A stretch of 53,823 nt of DNA from a bacterium (GTDB lineage: Bacteria > Actinomycetota > Acidimicrobiia > Spongiisociales > UBA5794): contig JAAETI010000937.1 in assembly GCA_024228555.1 (NCBI GenBank), positions 1 to 53,823 of the forward strand. The letters are read 5' to 3'. The position numbers and the translations under genes were made by a program. The first letter of the stretch is position 1; each line of letters opens with the position of its first letter. The notes under the pieces were generated by a model. It was given only the letters and a program-made list of their open reading frames with translations, had not been told where the DNA came from and made no database searches. Below are positions 1-10,239 of this stretch, piece after piece.

Positions 1-285
1 AAACATCGGTCCATTTTCGGCGCTCCTAGTTGCTGCGGTTGCCACGCCGCCACACGACTCGACGTTGGCGTCGCGAATGAGCTCCGCAAAGTAGCCGAGC
101 CCTGCGAGCGCCCGTCCCATAGGTTCATCGCTGAGGGCACCCGTTGCATCCAGGCCCTCGCCCAGCTTGGTGATGACCTCATGACGCTCGGTCGTCGCCA
201 GCCGGAACTCTCCCTGTTCGGCCACAACATCAGCTACCAACAGACGAACCGTGTTTGTCCCAATGTCGACAGCGGCAACCTTCAT
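1..285 (-). CDS. ppx: Ppx/GppA-type exopolyphosphatase, N-terminal part (partial)
   Basis: Only the first 95 codons are inside the window; the gene runs off the left edge in frame. The N-terminus reads MKVAAVDIGTNTVRLLVAD, the phosphate-1 motif of the ASKHA-fold Ppx/GppA family, which hydrolyses polyphosphate or pppGpp in the cytoplasm. The ATG at 283-285 overlaps the stop of the DUF501 gene (ATGA), so the two are translationally coupled. The order eno, ftsB-like, DUF501, ppx is the known actinobacterial arrangement. Polyphosphate versus pppGpp preference cannot be told from this fragment. Confidence 0.9.
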   Translation of the reverse strand, partial: MKVAAVDIGTNTVRLLVADVVAEQGEFRLATTERHEVITKLGEGLDATGALSDEPMGRALAGLGYFAELIRDANVESCGGVATAATRSAENGPMF

Positions 286-806
286 CGCGGTTCTACCCAA
301 TCGGGGTTCCTCGCGACGGAGTGGTCGGCAGCAGCGACACAGGGCATGGCACAGTTGAGAGGCTCGATCGAAGCAGCTGTGTCGGCCCCGACCGGGTTGG
401 CATTCCCCGCAGCATGGTCGGCGTAGTGGGCGTGAAGACACTTCACCCCGAGCCGGGTTCCGCCAACCCCACCAGACGGGCGGTGGGCCGGTGCATCACC
501 GTCGATGAGGGCATCACGTTCCGTCTCATACCGCTCCATAGCCTGCCGATAGGCGGCCGCGAAGGCAGGGTCGACGTCGATCAGCGCTTCGGCTTTCTTC
601 ACACCGCCGGCACCCTCGAGCCGTCCCACCCGGCGCAAAGCCAGTGGACAAGTCAACCAGTAGGTAGTGGGGAAAGGGGTGCCATCGTCAAGATGCGGCG
701 GGACCCTGATAACGGTGGGAAGGGCAAGGTGGCACCGAGCAACGACGTCAACCACCGACCGGGGCTCCCGACCAATCTGCGAGGCTACGACCTCTCGGTC
801 ATCCAT
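282..806 (-). CDS. DUF501 family protein
   Basis: A 174-residue protein beginning MDDREVVASQIGREPR, with the conserved CPLALRRVGRLE segment near residues 53-64 and HYADHAAGNANPVG near residues 127-140 that mark DUF501. The function is not known. The start at 806 overlaps the end of the FtsB-like gene by 8 bases and the stop overlaps the ppx start by 4 bases, so it is the middle gene of a coupled ftsB-DUF501-ppx set. No signal peptide or membrane segment is visible. The assignment rests on sequence pattern plus gene order. Confidence 0.85.
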   Translation of the reverse strand: MDDREVVASQIGREPRSVVDVVARCHLALPTVIRVPPHLDDGTPFPTTYWLTCPLALRRVGRLEGAGGVKKAEALIDVDPAFAAAYRQAMERYETERDALIDGDAPAHRPSGGVGGTRLGVKCLHAHYADHAAGNANPVGADTAASIEPLNCAMPCVAAADHSVARNPDWVEPR

Positions 807-1218
807 CAGGGACGAGATCGCGACCGGTCAGGAAGTCCCAGAGTTTCTCCAAAGGAGAACGCTGATCGACAGTCTGTGGAGTGATGGGAACACCGTCGGC
901 AGATGGACCGCCCTCGAGTTCGACGACATAGGTGGTCTCCCCCGGCTCTGCCATCCCGTATTGCTCACGGGCAATGCGCTCGAGCTCAGACGGTGACTGC
1001 ACGGCGGTGATCTGTTCCTGGATCAACTCGTTTTCCACAACAAGCGCATCAAGTTTGGCTCTGGTGTTGTCAACCAGCCGCTCTTGTGCAATCAACTGGC
1101 GGAACGGAAACACACCGGCGAGCACGATCGCCAAACCGGCCAGGAGCAAGACGGCGAACAAAGGTCCCCGTCTTCCGCCTCGGGCGGATGCTGCCGCCGG
1201 TGTGTCCGTTGCTGTCAT
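799..1218 (-). CDS. FtsB/DivIC-like septum formation initiator
   Basis: A 139-residue single-pass membrane protein. I place the start at the ATG at 1218 (MTATDTPAAASARGG); a longer reading would run into enolase. Residues about 22-42 form one transmembrane helix (FAVLLLAGLAIVLAGVFPF), followed by a heptad-like coiled coil (AQERLVDNTRAKLDALVVEN) and the typical ELERIAREQYGMAEPGE segment of FtsB/DivIC. The family bridges FtsL and FtsQ in the divisome. It lies 13 bp downstream of eno and overlaps the DUF501 gene by 8 bp, so it is probably co-transcribed with both. Confidence 0.88.
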   Translation of the reverse strand: MTATDTPAAASARGGRRGPLFAVLLLAGLAIVLAGVFPFRQLIAQERLVDNTRAKLDALVVENELIQEQITAVQSPSELERIAREQYGMAEPGETTYVVELEGGPSADGVPITPQTVDQRSPLEKLWDFLTGRDLVPDG

Positions 1219-1231
1219 CTCGGTCGTGTGC

Positions 1232-2545
<1,314 letters not shown>

Positions 2546-2601
2546 TTAGACCTAGGACTGAAGACTTCAACAATCTCCGACCACCGCGGTGGCGACGGTT
2601 G

Positions 2602-4068
2602 TCACGTCTTGCGCTCGACCTCTTTCGCCTTCTCCCAGAGGTGATCGAGTTCCTCGAGGGAGAACTCGGCGAGACCCCGTCCAGAAGCCTTCGCATCGAT
2701 CTCCATCGTACGGATCCGCAAGGCAAACCGGTCGCTCGCCCCTGCCAGCGCAAGCTCGGGATCAACATCGAGGTGTCGGGACAGATTCACCACCGCAAAC
2801 AGCAGATCGCCGAGCTCTTCGCTGGCGCGAATCGGATCGCCGACCTCGGCAGCAAGTTCATCAAGCTCCTCGCGAATCTTGGCGAAGACCGGTCCCGGCT
2901 CGGGCCAATCGAACCCGACCGACTTTGCCCGCCGCTGCACCTTGTCGGCACGAGTGATTGCCGGCATGGCACCGGGGATGTCATCCATCAGAGAATTCCG
3001 CGCCTTCTCTTCGCTCTTGATGGCTTCCCAGTTGCCTATGACCGTCTCGGCATCGTCGGCAACAACCTCGCCAAACACGTGTGGATGACGATGCACCAGC
3101 TTGCGCCGAATCACCTCTGCGATCTCTTCAACATCGAAAGCACCGACCTCCCTGGCGAGGGTTGCATGAAAGACAACCTGCAACAGGAGGTCCCCAAGTT
3201 CCTCCTCGACTTCAGCGTATGCCCCGTAGTCGGGCTCACCACCCGGAGCTTCCACCCCAAGACCACGAATCGCGTCCACCGTCTCATACGTCTCTTCTAT
3301 GAGGTGACTCACAAGGCTGTGGTGGGTCTGCTTCCTGTCCCACGGGCATTCCTTACGCAGCAGCCGATTCACCGCAACGAGGCCGTACCAGCCTGCTGGC
3401 TCGGGATCGAGGAAGAGGCTCGTCCGTGGTCCCGGCTCATATGCCGCCAAATCTCCGAGCCGAAGTTCGAGAACTACCTCATCAGCATCGCCGAGCCGAT
3501 CCAGTACCAAGACAGGTGTCGCTTCGTCCAGGACGCGACCCAGTTCGGCAGCAACGTCGGCGAGAACCTCAGGCCGATCAACCTGCGTAACGATGAGAGC
3601 CGCATCGTGAATCAACGGATCGGGCAGGCTGCGCCCGTCGAGAATCTTGACGCTGCGGATGATCGGATCGACATGGGCAGCGGCATAGACGAGATCCAGG
3701 AACGACTCGCCGGGGATGAGGTCAATGGTCAACGATTCTGCCTTGGCACGTCGGCGCAGCTCGGCAACGGCTCTCTCGCCGACTACAGCACTTCCCGGCA
3801 CCGCATATACGGTCGGAGCAGATGCTGCTGCGTCAAGGACCCTGCCGACAATTGCGGCATAGACCTCGTCGAAGTCTGCGGCGTGGTCATAAAGGTCGTC
3901 ACAGGTGACGATGGGGCGTCGTTGCGCTAGCTCGGCTGCCGCCGGATGGCGCTCGGTCCTGACGATGACGGTTCGGTTCGGATCCTCCAACAACGCCAGC
4001 GAACGAGCTGAGAGGCGATCCAGCCCTGCCGGACCAAGACCAACGATCGCCAGCCGAACCTCACTCAC
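2602..4068 (-). CDS. mazG: YabN-type fusion: tetrapyrrole-methylase-like domain plus MazG nucleotide pyrophosphohydrolase
   Basis: The protein has 488 residues if translation starts at the GTG at 4068 (VSEVRLAIVGLGPAG), which overlaps the upstream stop by 8 bases; the longer reading to 4152 lies inside the upstream gene and is unlikely. Residues about 1-220 resemble the SAM-dependent tetrapyrrole methylase fold (VGLGPAGLDRLSARSLALL; YAVPGSAVVGERAV). The rest carries two MazG domains, with CPWDRKQTHHSLVSHLIEET and EVEEELGDLLLQVVFHA in the first and a shorter EELGDLLFAVVNLSRHL near the end. MazG removes pyrophosphate from non-canonical NTPs. The two-part architecture is that of Bacillus YabN; the role of the methylase-like part is unknown. 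Confidence 0.92.
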   Translation of the reverse strand: MSEVRLAIVGLGPAGLDRLSARSLALLEDPNRTVIVRTERHPAAAELAQRRPIVTCDDLYDHAADFDEVYAAIVGRVLDAAASAPTVYAVPGSAVVGERAVAELRRRAKAESLTIDLIPGESFLDLVYAAAHVDPIIRSVKILDGRSLPDPLIHDAALIVTQVDRPEVLADVAAELGRVLDEATPVLVLDRLGDADEVVLELRLGDLAAYEPGPRTSLFLDPEPAGWYGLVAVNRLLRKECPWDRKQTHHSLVSHLIEETYETVDAIRGLGVEAPGGEPDYGAYAEVEEELGDLLLQVVFHATLAREVGAFDVEEIAEVIRRKLVHRHPHVFGEVVADDAETVIGNWEAIKSEEKARNSLMDDIPGAMPAITRADKVQRRAKSVGFDWPEPGPVFAKIREELDELAAEVGDPIRASEELGDLLFAVVNLSRHLDVDPELALAGASDRFALRIRTMEIDAKASGRGLAEFSLEELDHLWEKAKEVERKT

Positions 4069-4984
4069 CCGGAGGGGCGATGCCAATGCCGTCCGCCGAC
4101 CAGCGACCGACGGTAGGCGAGACATCGATATCGGCCGTCCGCAGCACCCCATTCAACCAAGGGGTGTACAACGCGCTTATGTAGTCGGGGTCATAGAAGC
4201 CCATGGGATCAGCTGCGAGATCAGCAACCGATGCGGGACCGACCCGATCCTCCACAACGACTATGTTCCACTCACCGTTGCTGTCGACGGGCCCGCTCGG
4301 TGTCTGCAGTGGGGCTGTCGCCGCCAGCCTGGCGAACTCCACGCCAGCGCGGCTGAGGAACACAAGGCAATCGCCGTCCTGGGTCACCAGCAGACCGCCA
4401 ACGTTGGCTTGGTCCAAAGAGACCTCTGCCGCCACCGCCGCAAAGTCCTCGCCGGCTTCCACACGTTCTTTCGCTGCCAACGCCTCGGCTTCGGTTGCGG
4501 TGCTGATGTGGCGGACGCAGGCACGTGTGACCTCTTCTGGCCGCTCGCTCATCAGAGTTTCGTAACCACCGGACTCGACAAGGGCCAATTCGGGAACAAC
4601 AGCGTCCCGCAACAGCGTTTGTGCGGCACTGGCCCGCACGGCGTCTTCGGTCACATCCTCAAACTGCTCTGGTGGTGCAATGACCGTCACATACCTGTCG
4701 GGTGGATTCGCCATGCGCTCGTCGATGGCTTCCTCGGTCAACTCGTAGCCATACTCTTCGTTGGCGGCGTCGGACAGGGCTTCGATGATGATCAGTAGGG
4801 TGAGATCCTGACGGACCTGTTCCGAGGTCAGCGTCCCCGCATCGGCGTAGCTCGGGCGAAGGGCAAAGAGGTCGTCCTTTGTGATCTCGTTGTCATTGAC
4901 GGTGGCAAGCGTGTCCGCTGTTGAGCAAGACGCAGCGAGCAGCGCCACGGCGAGCACAACTAGAAGACGGCGAAGGACGGGCAT
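4061..4984 (-). CDS. Secreted SurA/PpiC-like peptidyl-prolyl isomerase lipoprotein
   Basis: A 307-residue protein with an N-terminal lipoprotein signal (LRRLLVVLAVALLAASC, lipobox cysteine near residue 20). The ATG at 4984 shares a base with the mfd stop (TAATG), which supports this start. A SurA-N-like helical region (ATVNDNEITKDDLFALRP) is followed by a parvulin-like core (CVRHISTATEAEALAAKERV, FAAVAAEVSLDQANVGGLL). This position between mfd and mazG is held in M. tuberculosis by the lipoprotein gene lpqU, so the neighbourhood, though not necessarily the family, is conserved. It probably assists folding of exported proteins; isomerase activity is inferred only from the domain. Confidence 0.8.
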   Translation of the reverse strand: MPVLRRLLVVLAVALLAASCSTADTLATVNDNEITKDDLFALRPSYADAGTLTSEQVRQDLTLLIIIEALSDAANEEYGYELTEEAIDERMANPPDRYVTVIAPPEQFEDVTEDAVRASAAQTLLRDAVVPELALVESGGYETLMSERPEEVTRACVRHISTATEAEALAAKERVEAGEDFAAVAAEVSLDQANVGGLLVTQDGDCLVFLSRAGVEFARLAATAPLQTPSGPVDSNGEWNIVVVEDRVGPASVADLAADPMGFYDPDYISALYTPWLNGVLRTADIDVSPTVGRWSADGIGIAPPGE

Positions 4985-7900
4985 TAGGTGGAGTTCTCCT
5001 GTTCTGGTGGCCACATCTTACGAACGAATTCGATTAACGAGTGCACCAGTTCTTTGCGAGGGGCCGGCATGAAGACTGTCGTGCCGCGGACGATCGACCG
5101 GGGTGCCAGCCGATCAAGTCGCACTTCCTGAGACGACATGAGAGCAACGGGACCGAGGCGTACCTCGTTGCGCACCTTGACGATCTCGGTCAAGCCAACC
5201 CGCAGCGCCTCGATGCGCAACAAGGCGACATCGACGAGGGCCACCGCTTGTGGGGGAAGCTCGCCAAATCGGTCGCGCCATTCAGCACTGACGTCCATTA
5301 CCTGCGACTCCGTTTGGGCAGCAGCCATACGTCGATAGGCCTCGAGCCTTTCGTTGGCGCTGTCGACGTAGTGACCCGGCAGATGGGCGTCGACGGGTAT
5401 GTCGATGCGGATCTCGGGAGGTCGCTCCGGGAGGGATTCCCCTTTGAGTTTGGTCACCGCATCAGAGACAAGTTCGACGTATAGATCGAAACCGACTGCC
5501 GAGATATGGCCGGCCTGCGTCTCGCCAAGTATCGATCCGGCACCACGAATCTCTAGATCCCGCATGGCAAGCTCGAAGCCAGAACCCAAGTCCGAGTACT
5601 CGCCAATGGCCTCGAGCCGCCGATACGCAGCCTCAGACAGTGTCTGCTCCTTTGGGTGGAACAGATAGGCGTAGGCTCGCTGATTGGACCGCCCCACCCG
5701 TCCCCGCAACTGATAGAGCTGGGCGAGTCCAAGCCGATCGGCTCTCTCGACGAGAAGTGTGTTCACCTGGGGAAGATCAAGACCGGACTCAATGATGGTC
5801 GTCGCTACCAATACGTCGTAGTTGCCGTTCCAGAAGTCGAACATCACCTGTTCCAACCGGCTCTCGCTCATCTGGCCGTGGGCAACCGCATACTTGGCAT
5901 CCGGGACCAGCTCACGGAGCCGAGCGACGGCATGGTCGATCGACTGCACACGGTTGTGGACGTAGAAGACCTGGCCTTCCCGCAGCATCTCGCGGCGAAT
6001 CGCCGCTGAGATAGCGCGCTCGTCCAGCGGCCCTACATAGGTGAGGATCGGGTGTCGATCTTCAGGAGCGGTCCGAATGTGACTGACCTCCCTGATCCCG
6101 GTGAGCGCCATCTCCAGGGTTCGCGGGATGGGAGTCGCCGTCAGGGTGAGCACATCAATCGAGGACCGCAACCGCTTCAGCTTGTCCTTTGCCGCGACAC
6201 CGAAACGCTGCTCTTCATCAATGATGAGCAGCCCTAGGTCCTTGAACTCGACGTCCTCGGAAAGCAGTCGATGGGTACCGATCACGATGTCGATCGAACC
6301 ATCACCAAGTCCTCGAATCACCTCGCGCTGCTGGGTTGCGGTGAGAAAACGGCTCAACGATCCCACCTTGATCGGGTACGAAGCGAACCTGTCCTCGATC
6401 GTTGAGAAGTGTTGCTGCGCCAATAGCGTTGTCGGCACAAGCAGGGCAACCTGTTTGCCGCTCTGTACGGCTTTGAAGGCTCCACGCAATGCCACCTCGG
6501 TCTTGCCGAACCCGACATCACCAAAGATGAGGCGATCCATCGGCGACTCGGCTTCCATGTCGGCCTTGACGTCCGCAATGGCAGTCACCTGATCGCGAGT
6601 TTCTTCGAACGGGAATGCTGATTCGAACTCGGTCTGCCACGGCGTATCACGTTCGAATGCATGCCCGGTTGCGGCAGCGCGCTGGCGATGGGTCTCGACA
6701 ACCGCCTCCGCCACGACGGCAACGGCCTTGCGAACCTTGGTACGCGTCTTGGCCCAGTCCGCACCCCCCATGCGAGACAACCGAGGGGCCTCGCCACCTG
6801 TGTAACGCACGACCGCAGCCAATTGGTCGGTCGGAACGTAGATCCGATCCTCGCCATAGAACCTGATCAGCAGGTAGTCCCGTTCGACTCCTGCGATCTC
6901 ACGATGAACCAAACCCTCGAAGCGCCCAATACCGTGATGATGATGGACGACGAAATCACCGGAGGTCAGATCGCGGTAGGCCTCGCCCGGTTCCTCGACA
7001 TGGACTTGTCTTGTGCGCCGATGCGCCCGCCGCCGACCGGCGACCTCTCGCTCCCCGACTACACCAAGACCAAGTTGCGGAGCAACGAACCCATGATGAA
7101 TCCCCTCGCCGAGCACCGCCGACTCGATAGAGGCCAGTTGACGTCGCACCGGGAGGGCGTGGCCTTCTTCACCGATCAGGCGTGCGATCCGCTCCGCGGC
7201 ACCGGCACCGTCCATGGCAACCACTATCTCGACGCCACGACCTTGCCAGTGCTGCAGCGCATTCGCGATCGACTCAGCGTCGCCGGCAATGGCATCCAGT
7301 CCCCGCATCTCAACGATCTCGTCACCAGGACCGGCAGCTGCCGGCGGGGCCGCAACGTAGCCATCTGCGACAAACTGGAGGTAGAGCGCAGGATGATCGT
7401 CGGGTTCCGGAGCGCCGCCACCCCAGGTCGGAGCCAAGGTGGCCGCAAGGTCCGCCTCCTCGCCACGCAACTCCTCGCTGCGGGCGTGCGCTTGAACCGG
7501 ATCAAAAACGACGGTGAACCGCGGCACATCGATATCGAAGGTGGACCGCTCGTCGGCCATCCACGGCAGCCAGGACTCAAGACCTTGGAACGACAGCCCG
7601 GCCGCGATCCGATCCCAGGTCTCTGCGGCCCAGGGTTGGTCTGTCAACAGACGTTCCGCCTTGGCCCTGACACCGGAATCTGGTCTCAACTCGCGAGCAG
7701 GGAAAACCTCGACACGTTCAACTAGATCGACCGAGCGCTGCGAACCGATCCCGAAGTTCCGAATTTCGTCAACTTCGTCACCCCAGAACTCAATGCGATA
7801 GGCCTCGGTCCCCTGAGCGGGAAACACATCGACGATGCCGCCGCGGACTGCGTATTCACCACGACTCTCCACTCGGTCAGTGCGGTGATATCCGTGCACA

Positions 7901-8340
7901 GTCAATTCGGCGATCAATCGATCGAATCCGTGATCCGTGCCGGAAACGATGACGACCGGGGCGAAGGTTGACGGGCTCAGTCGCTGAGTGGCGGCTCGTA
8001 CCGAGGCGACGATGATGGTGCCGGCGCCTCCGTTCTCCATCTGGTGCAGAGCCTCGGCTCGGTGCGCCATCGTCACCACATTTGGCGAGACATGCTCAAA
8101 GGGAAGCGTTCCCCATGCCGGCAGATGCCAGACCGTATCGGAGAAGAGAGCAACGTCGTCATACAGTTCTTCTGCAACCCGCTCCCCTGGGACTATCGCC
8201 AACACCGGCGTCGGAACGTGTTCGGCTATGCCAGCGATGCTGAGCGCCCGTATCCCCGGCGGCACCACCAACCGACCCGATACATCGGGAACCAGCGTCT
8301 TGGGCCACGCAGAAACTAGGGGTTGCAGAGGAGCGCTCAC
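4984..8340 (-). CDS. mfd: Transcription-repair coupling factor Mfd
   Basis: A 1118-residue superfamily 2 translocase that displaces stalled RNA polymerase and recruits UvrA. The N-terminal third is the UvrB-like region (FPAQGTEAYRIEFWGDEVDE). The polymerase-interacting domain follows (DFVVHHHHGIGRFEGLVHRE). The motor has Walker A FGDVGFGKTEVALRGAF, the DEEQ box IIDEEQRFGV and TLTATPIPRTLEMALTG; then come the TRG region and a C-terminal regulatory domain. The start is a GTG at 8340; pgsA ends 57 bp upstream. It shares a base with the lipoprotein gene downstream, so coupled expression is likely. The length is slightly below the usual 1150-1200. Confidence 0.97.
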   Translation of the reverse strand: MSAPLQPLVSAWPKTLVPDVSGRLVVPPGIRALSIAGIAEHVPTPVLAIVPGERVAEELYDDVALFSDTVWHLPAWGTLPFEHVSPNVVTMAHRAEALHQMENGGAGTIIVASVRAATQRLSPSTFAPVVIVSGTDHGFDRLIAELTVHGYHRTDRVESRGEYAVRGGIVDVFPAQGTEAYRIEFWGDEVDEIRNFGIGSQRSVDLVERVEVFPARELRPDSGVRAKAERLLTDQPWAAETWDRIAAGLSFQGLESWLPWMADERSTFDIDVPRFTVVFDPVQAHARSEELRGEEADLAATLAPTWGGGAPEPDDHPALYLQFVADGYVAAPPAAAGPGDEIVEMRGLDAIAGDAESIANALQHWQGRGVEIVVAMDGAGAAERIARLIGEEGHALPVRRQLASIESAVLGEGIHHGFVAPQLGLGVVGEREVAGRRRAHRRTRQVHVEEPGEAYRDLTSGDFVVHHHHGIGRFEGLVHREIAGVERDYLLIRFYGEDRIYVPTDQLAAVVRYTGGEAPRLSRMGGADWAKTRTKVRKAVAVVAEAVVETHRQRAAATGHAFERDTPWQTEFESAFPFEETRDQVTAIADVKADMEAESPMDRLIFGDVGFGKTEVALRGAFKAVQSGKQVALLVPTTLLAQQHFSTIEDRFASYPIKVGSLSRFLTATQQREVIRGLGDGSIDIVIGTHRLLSEDVEFKDLGLLIIDEEQRFGVAAKDKLKRLRSSIDVLTLTATPIPRTLEMALTGIREVSHIRTAPEDRHPILTYVGPLDERAISAAIRREMLREGQVFYVHNRVQSIDHAVARLRELVPDAKYAVAHGQMSESRLEQVMFDFWNGNYDVLVATTIIESGLDLPQVNTLLVERADRLGLAQLYQLRGRVGRSNQRAYAYLFHPKEQTLSEAAYRRLEAIGEYSDLGSGFELAMRDLEIRGAGSILGETQAGHISAVGFDLYVELVSDAVTKLKGESLPERPPEIRIDIPVDAHLPGHYVDSANERLEAYRRMAAAQTESQVMDVSAEWRDRFGELPPQAVALVDVALLRIEALRVGLTEIVKVRNEVRLGPVALMSSQEVRLDRLAPRSIVRGTTVFMPAPRKELVHSLIEFVRKMWPPEQENST

Positions 8341-8397
8341 GAACCCGGGAGAGTACTTGCGACTTCAACTTTGTAGAAGTCGTGGCGGGCTACGGAT

Positions 8398-8982
8398 CTA
8401 CTCGTCGCCGCCGCGAACCTCAACCTGCTCTCGAGATGTGAATGCGCTCGAGTAGCGGCGGAAATAGTCCCAGCCCGACAAGACCGTTGCGAAGACCGCC
8501 AACAGCATTACCCACTCGTCGAGGAAGAACGGGCCTATCTCGGACTCCGATCGGATGAGCGCAAATCCGATCGCAAAGAATTGGAACGTTGCCTTGCTCT
8601 TGCCCCAGAAGCTCGGTGGAACAGTTGCCTTTTCCAACGCGGCGACGGCGCGCAATCCCATCACGGCGATTTCGCGCCCGATGATGATGAACGCTGCCCA
8701 CGACCAGGCGCGACCGACCTCTATGAGCACGAGCAAGCTTCCCACCACGAGAATCTTGTCGGCGACCGAATCCAAGAAGGCTCCAAGCACCGTGGTCAAC
8801 TTCCAGCGCCGCGCCAAATAGCCATCGGCAAAGTCAGTGAGAGCAGCCGGGATGAACACCGCCAGGGCTATCCCAAACGCATGATCTATCTGCTCGGAAA
8901 GCAGCACAAAAGTCATCACCACGGGGGTGAGGAGAATTCGGGCCAAAGCCAATTGATTCGGAACGTTGAGGGACTGAGCCAT
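8398..8982 (-). CDS. pgsA: CDP-diacylglycerol--glycerol-3-phosphate 3-phosphatidyltransferase
   Basis: A 194-residue integral membrane enzyme of phosphatidylglycerol synthesis. The CDP-alcohol phosphotransferase signature D-G-x2-A-R-x8-G-x3-D-x3-D is complete (DFADGYLARRW, then GAFLDSVADK). Several hydrophobic helices flank it (VVMTFVLLSEQ, AWSWAAFIIIGREIAVMGL, VMLLAVFATVLSGW). It lies between the aminotransferase gene and mfd, 57 bp upstream of mfd, all on the same strand. The substrate follows from similarity to PgsA (NVPNQLALARILLTPVVM at the N-terminus); a phosphatidylinositol-phosphate synthase is less likely given this N-terminal motif. Confidence 0.92.
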   Translation of the reverse strand: MAQSLNVPNQLALARILLTPVVMTFVLLSEQIDHAFGIALAVFIPAALTDFADGYLARRWKLTTVLGAFLDSVADKILVVGSLLVLIEVGRAWSWAAFIIIGREIAVMGLRAVAALEKATVPPSFWGKSKATFQFFAIGFALIRSESEIGPFFLDEWVMLLAVFATVLSGWDYFRRYSSAFTSREQVEVRGGDE

Positions 8983-9048
8983 GGAGTGATGCTAACCGCA
9001 GGCGGCATTCAGTTCCTATGCCGCCACTTGCAGGGAGTTTCGACCGCG

Positions 9049-10239
9049 CTAGCTGTCTAGCTCGGACTCAATAGCGTGCCCAATGACGCCGACTGCTTGG
9101 CTGATCTGATCGTCGGTAGCTGTCGTGAAGTTGAGACGCATCGTGGACCGACCCCGGTCGGGACTGGCGAAGAAATACTTGCCGGGCACGAACGCGGCGC
9201 CATTGTCTACCGAGCGGGCATAGACCGGATCCATGTCGAAGGCCTGGGGACCTTGGACCCACACGAACATGCCGCCTTCGGGCTGTGACCACGAGAAGCC
9301 TGGCGGCATGTCCTCGGCCAAGGCGCGCAGCAAGCGCTGCTGCTTCGGCCTGTACAGATCAACAATCTTCGGAATCTGCTCTTCGAGGTATCCCCCTGCG
9401 ATGTACTCGGCCGCCAGTGCCTGGTTCAAGGTGCTGGTGTGGAGATCGACACCTTGCTTGGCGATCACCAGCCAGTCCCGGATCGCCTGCGGGGCCACCG
9501 TGAAACCGATGCGCAGCCCGGGGGCAAACACCTTCGACAACGTACTGACATACACAACGTGGTCGGGTGCGAGACTCTTGATCGGCGGCAGCGGACAGCC
9601 ACGGAACCGCAAAGAGCGATAGGGATCGTCTTCGACAAGGAGCACGCCGTGGTCGGTGATGATTTCTGCGATGCGATGCCGCCGCTCCAGGGTGAGGGTT
9701 CGCCCGGTTGGATTCTGAAACGTGGGCACCAGGTAGATCAGCTTGACCTCGCTGCCGGCGAGAACCTCCTCGAGCGATTCGGGGATTGCCCCATCCTCGT
9801 CAGTAGCGACCTCGACATATGAGGGCTCGTAGGGACTCAACGCTTGTATCGCCCCAAGGTAGGTCGGCGCCTCGACCGCCACCAGATCGCCGGGATCAAT
9901 CAGGATCTTGCCGATACCGTCGAGAACACCTTGGGAGCCGCTGGCAATCAAGACTTCGTCCGCAGCAACTGTGATCCCGATCTTGCTCAGCACTCCGCTG
10001 AGGGCTTGGCGCAGCGGCGGAAAGCCCTCCGTCAGGTCGTACTGCAAAGCAGCGGAGCCATACTTATCGAAGACAGAGGAGGCCAATGCATCCATCGCTT
10101 GCATCGGGAAACTGTCCGGCGAAGGAATCCCTCCTGCCAACGAGATTACGCCGGGGCGATTCACGACTTTGAGGATCTCCCGAATCGCACTGACATTCAT
10201 CCGGGCCGTACGGGAGGCCAGTTCAAAGTCGGCGGACAC
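9049..10239 (-). CDS. PLP-dependent class I/II aminotransferase (LysN/MocR-catalytic-like)
   Basis: A 396-residue fold-type I aminotransferase. I choose the GTG at 10239 ([15 protein letters not shown]) because it shares a base with the glpK stop (TAGTG); the longer reading to 10350 lies inside glpK. Key stretches are ISLAGGIPSPDSFP, LQYDLTEGFPPLRQAL, SGSQGVLDGIGKILIDPGD, the asparagine/proline block VPTFQNPTGRTL, DDPYRSLRF, and the PLP lysine in STLSKVFAPGLRIGF. Proteins of this type transaminate aromatic, branched or alpha-aminoadipate substrates; specificity cannot be read from the sequence. It lacks the GntR DNA-binding domain of MocR regulators. Confidence 0.88.
   Translation of the reverse strand: MSADFELASRTARMNVSAIREILKVVNRPGVISLAGGIPSPDSFPMQAMDALASSVFDKYGSAALQYDLTEGFPPLRQALSGVLSKIGITVAADEVLIASGSQGVLDGIGKILIDPGDLVAVEAPTYLGAIQALSPYEPSYVEVATDEDGAIPESLEEVLAGSEVKLIYLVPTFQNPTGRTLTLERRHRIAEIITDHGVLLVEDDPYRSLRFRGCPLPPIKSLAPDHVVYVSTLSKVFAPGLRIGFTVAPQAIRDWLVIAKQGVDLHTSTLNQALAAEYIAGGYLEEQIPKIVDLYRPKQQRLLRALAEDMPPGFSWSQPEGGMFVWVQGPQAFDMDPVYARSVDNGAAFVPGKYFFASPDRGRSTMRLNFTTATDDQISQAVGVIGHAIESELDS

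Noticed and set aside
2599-3930. 443-codon plus-strand frame opposite mazG
   Set aside because: It is a shadow of the strongly supported mazG gene; GC-rich third positions keep the opposite frame open.
6661-7725. 354-codon plus-strand frame opposite mfd
   Set aside because: The mfd reading has all Mfd motifs; this frame has none.
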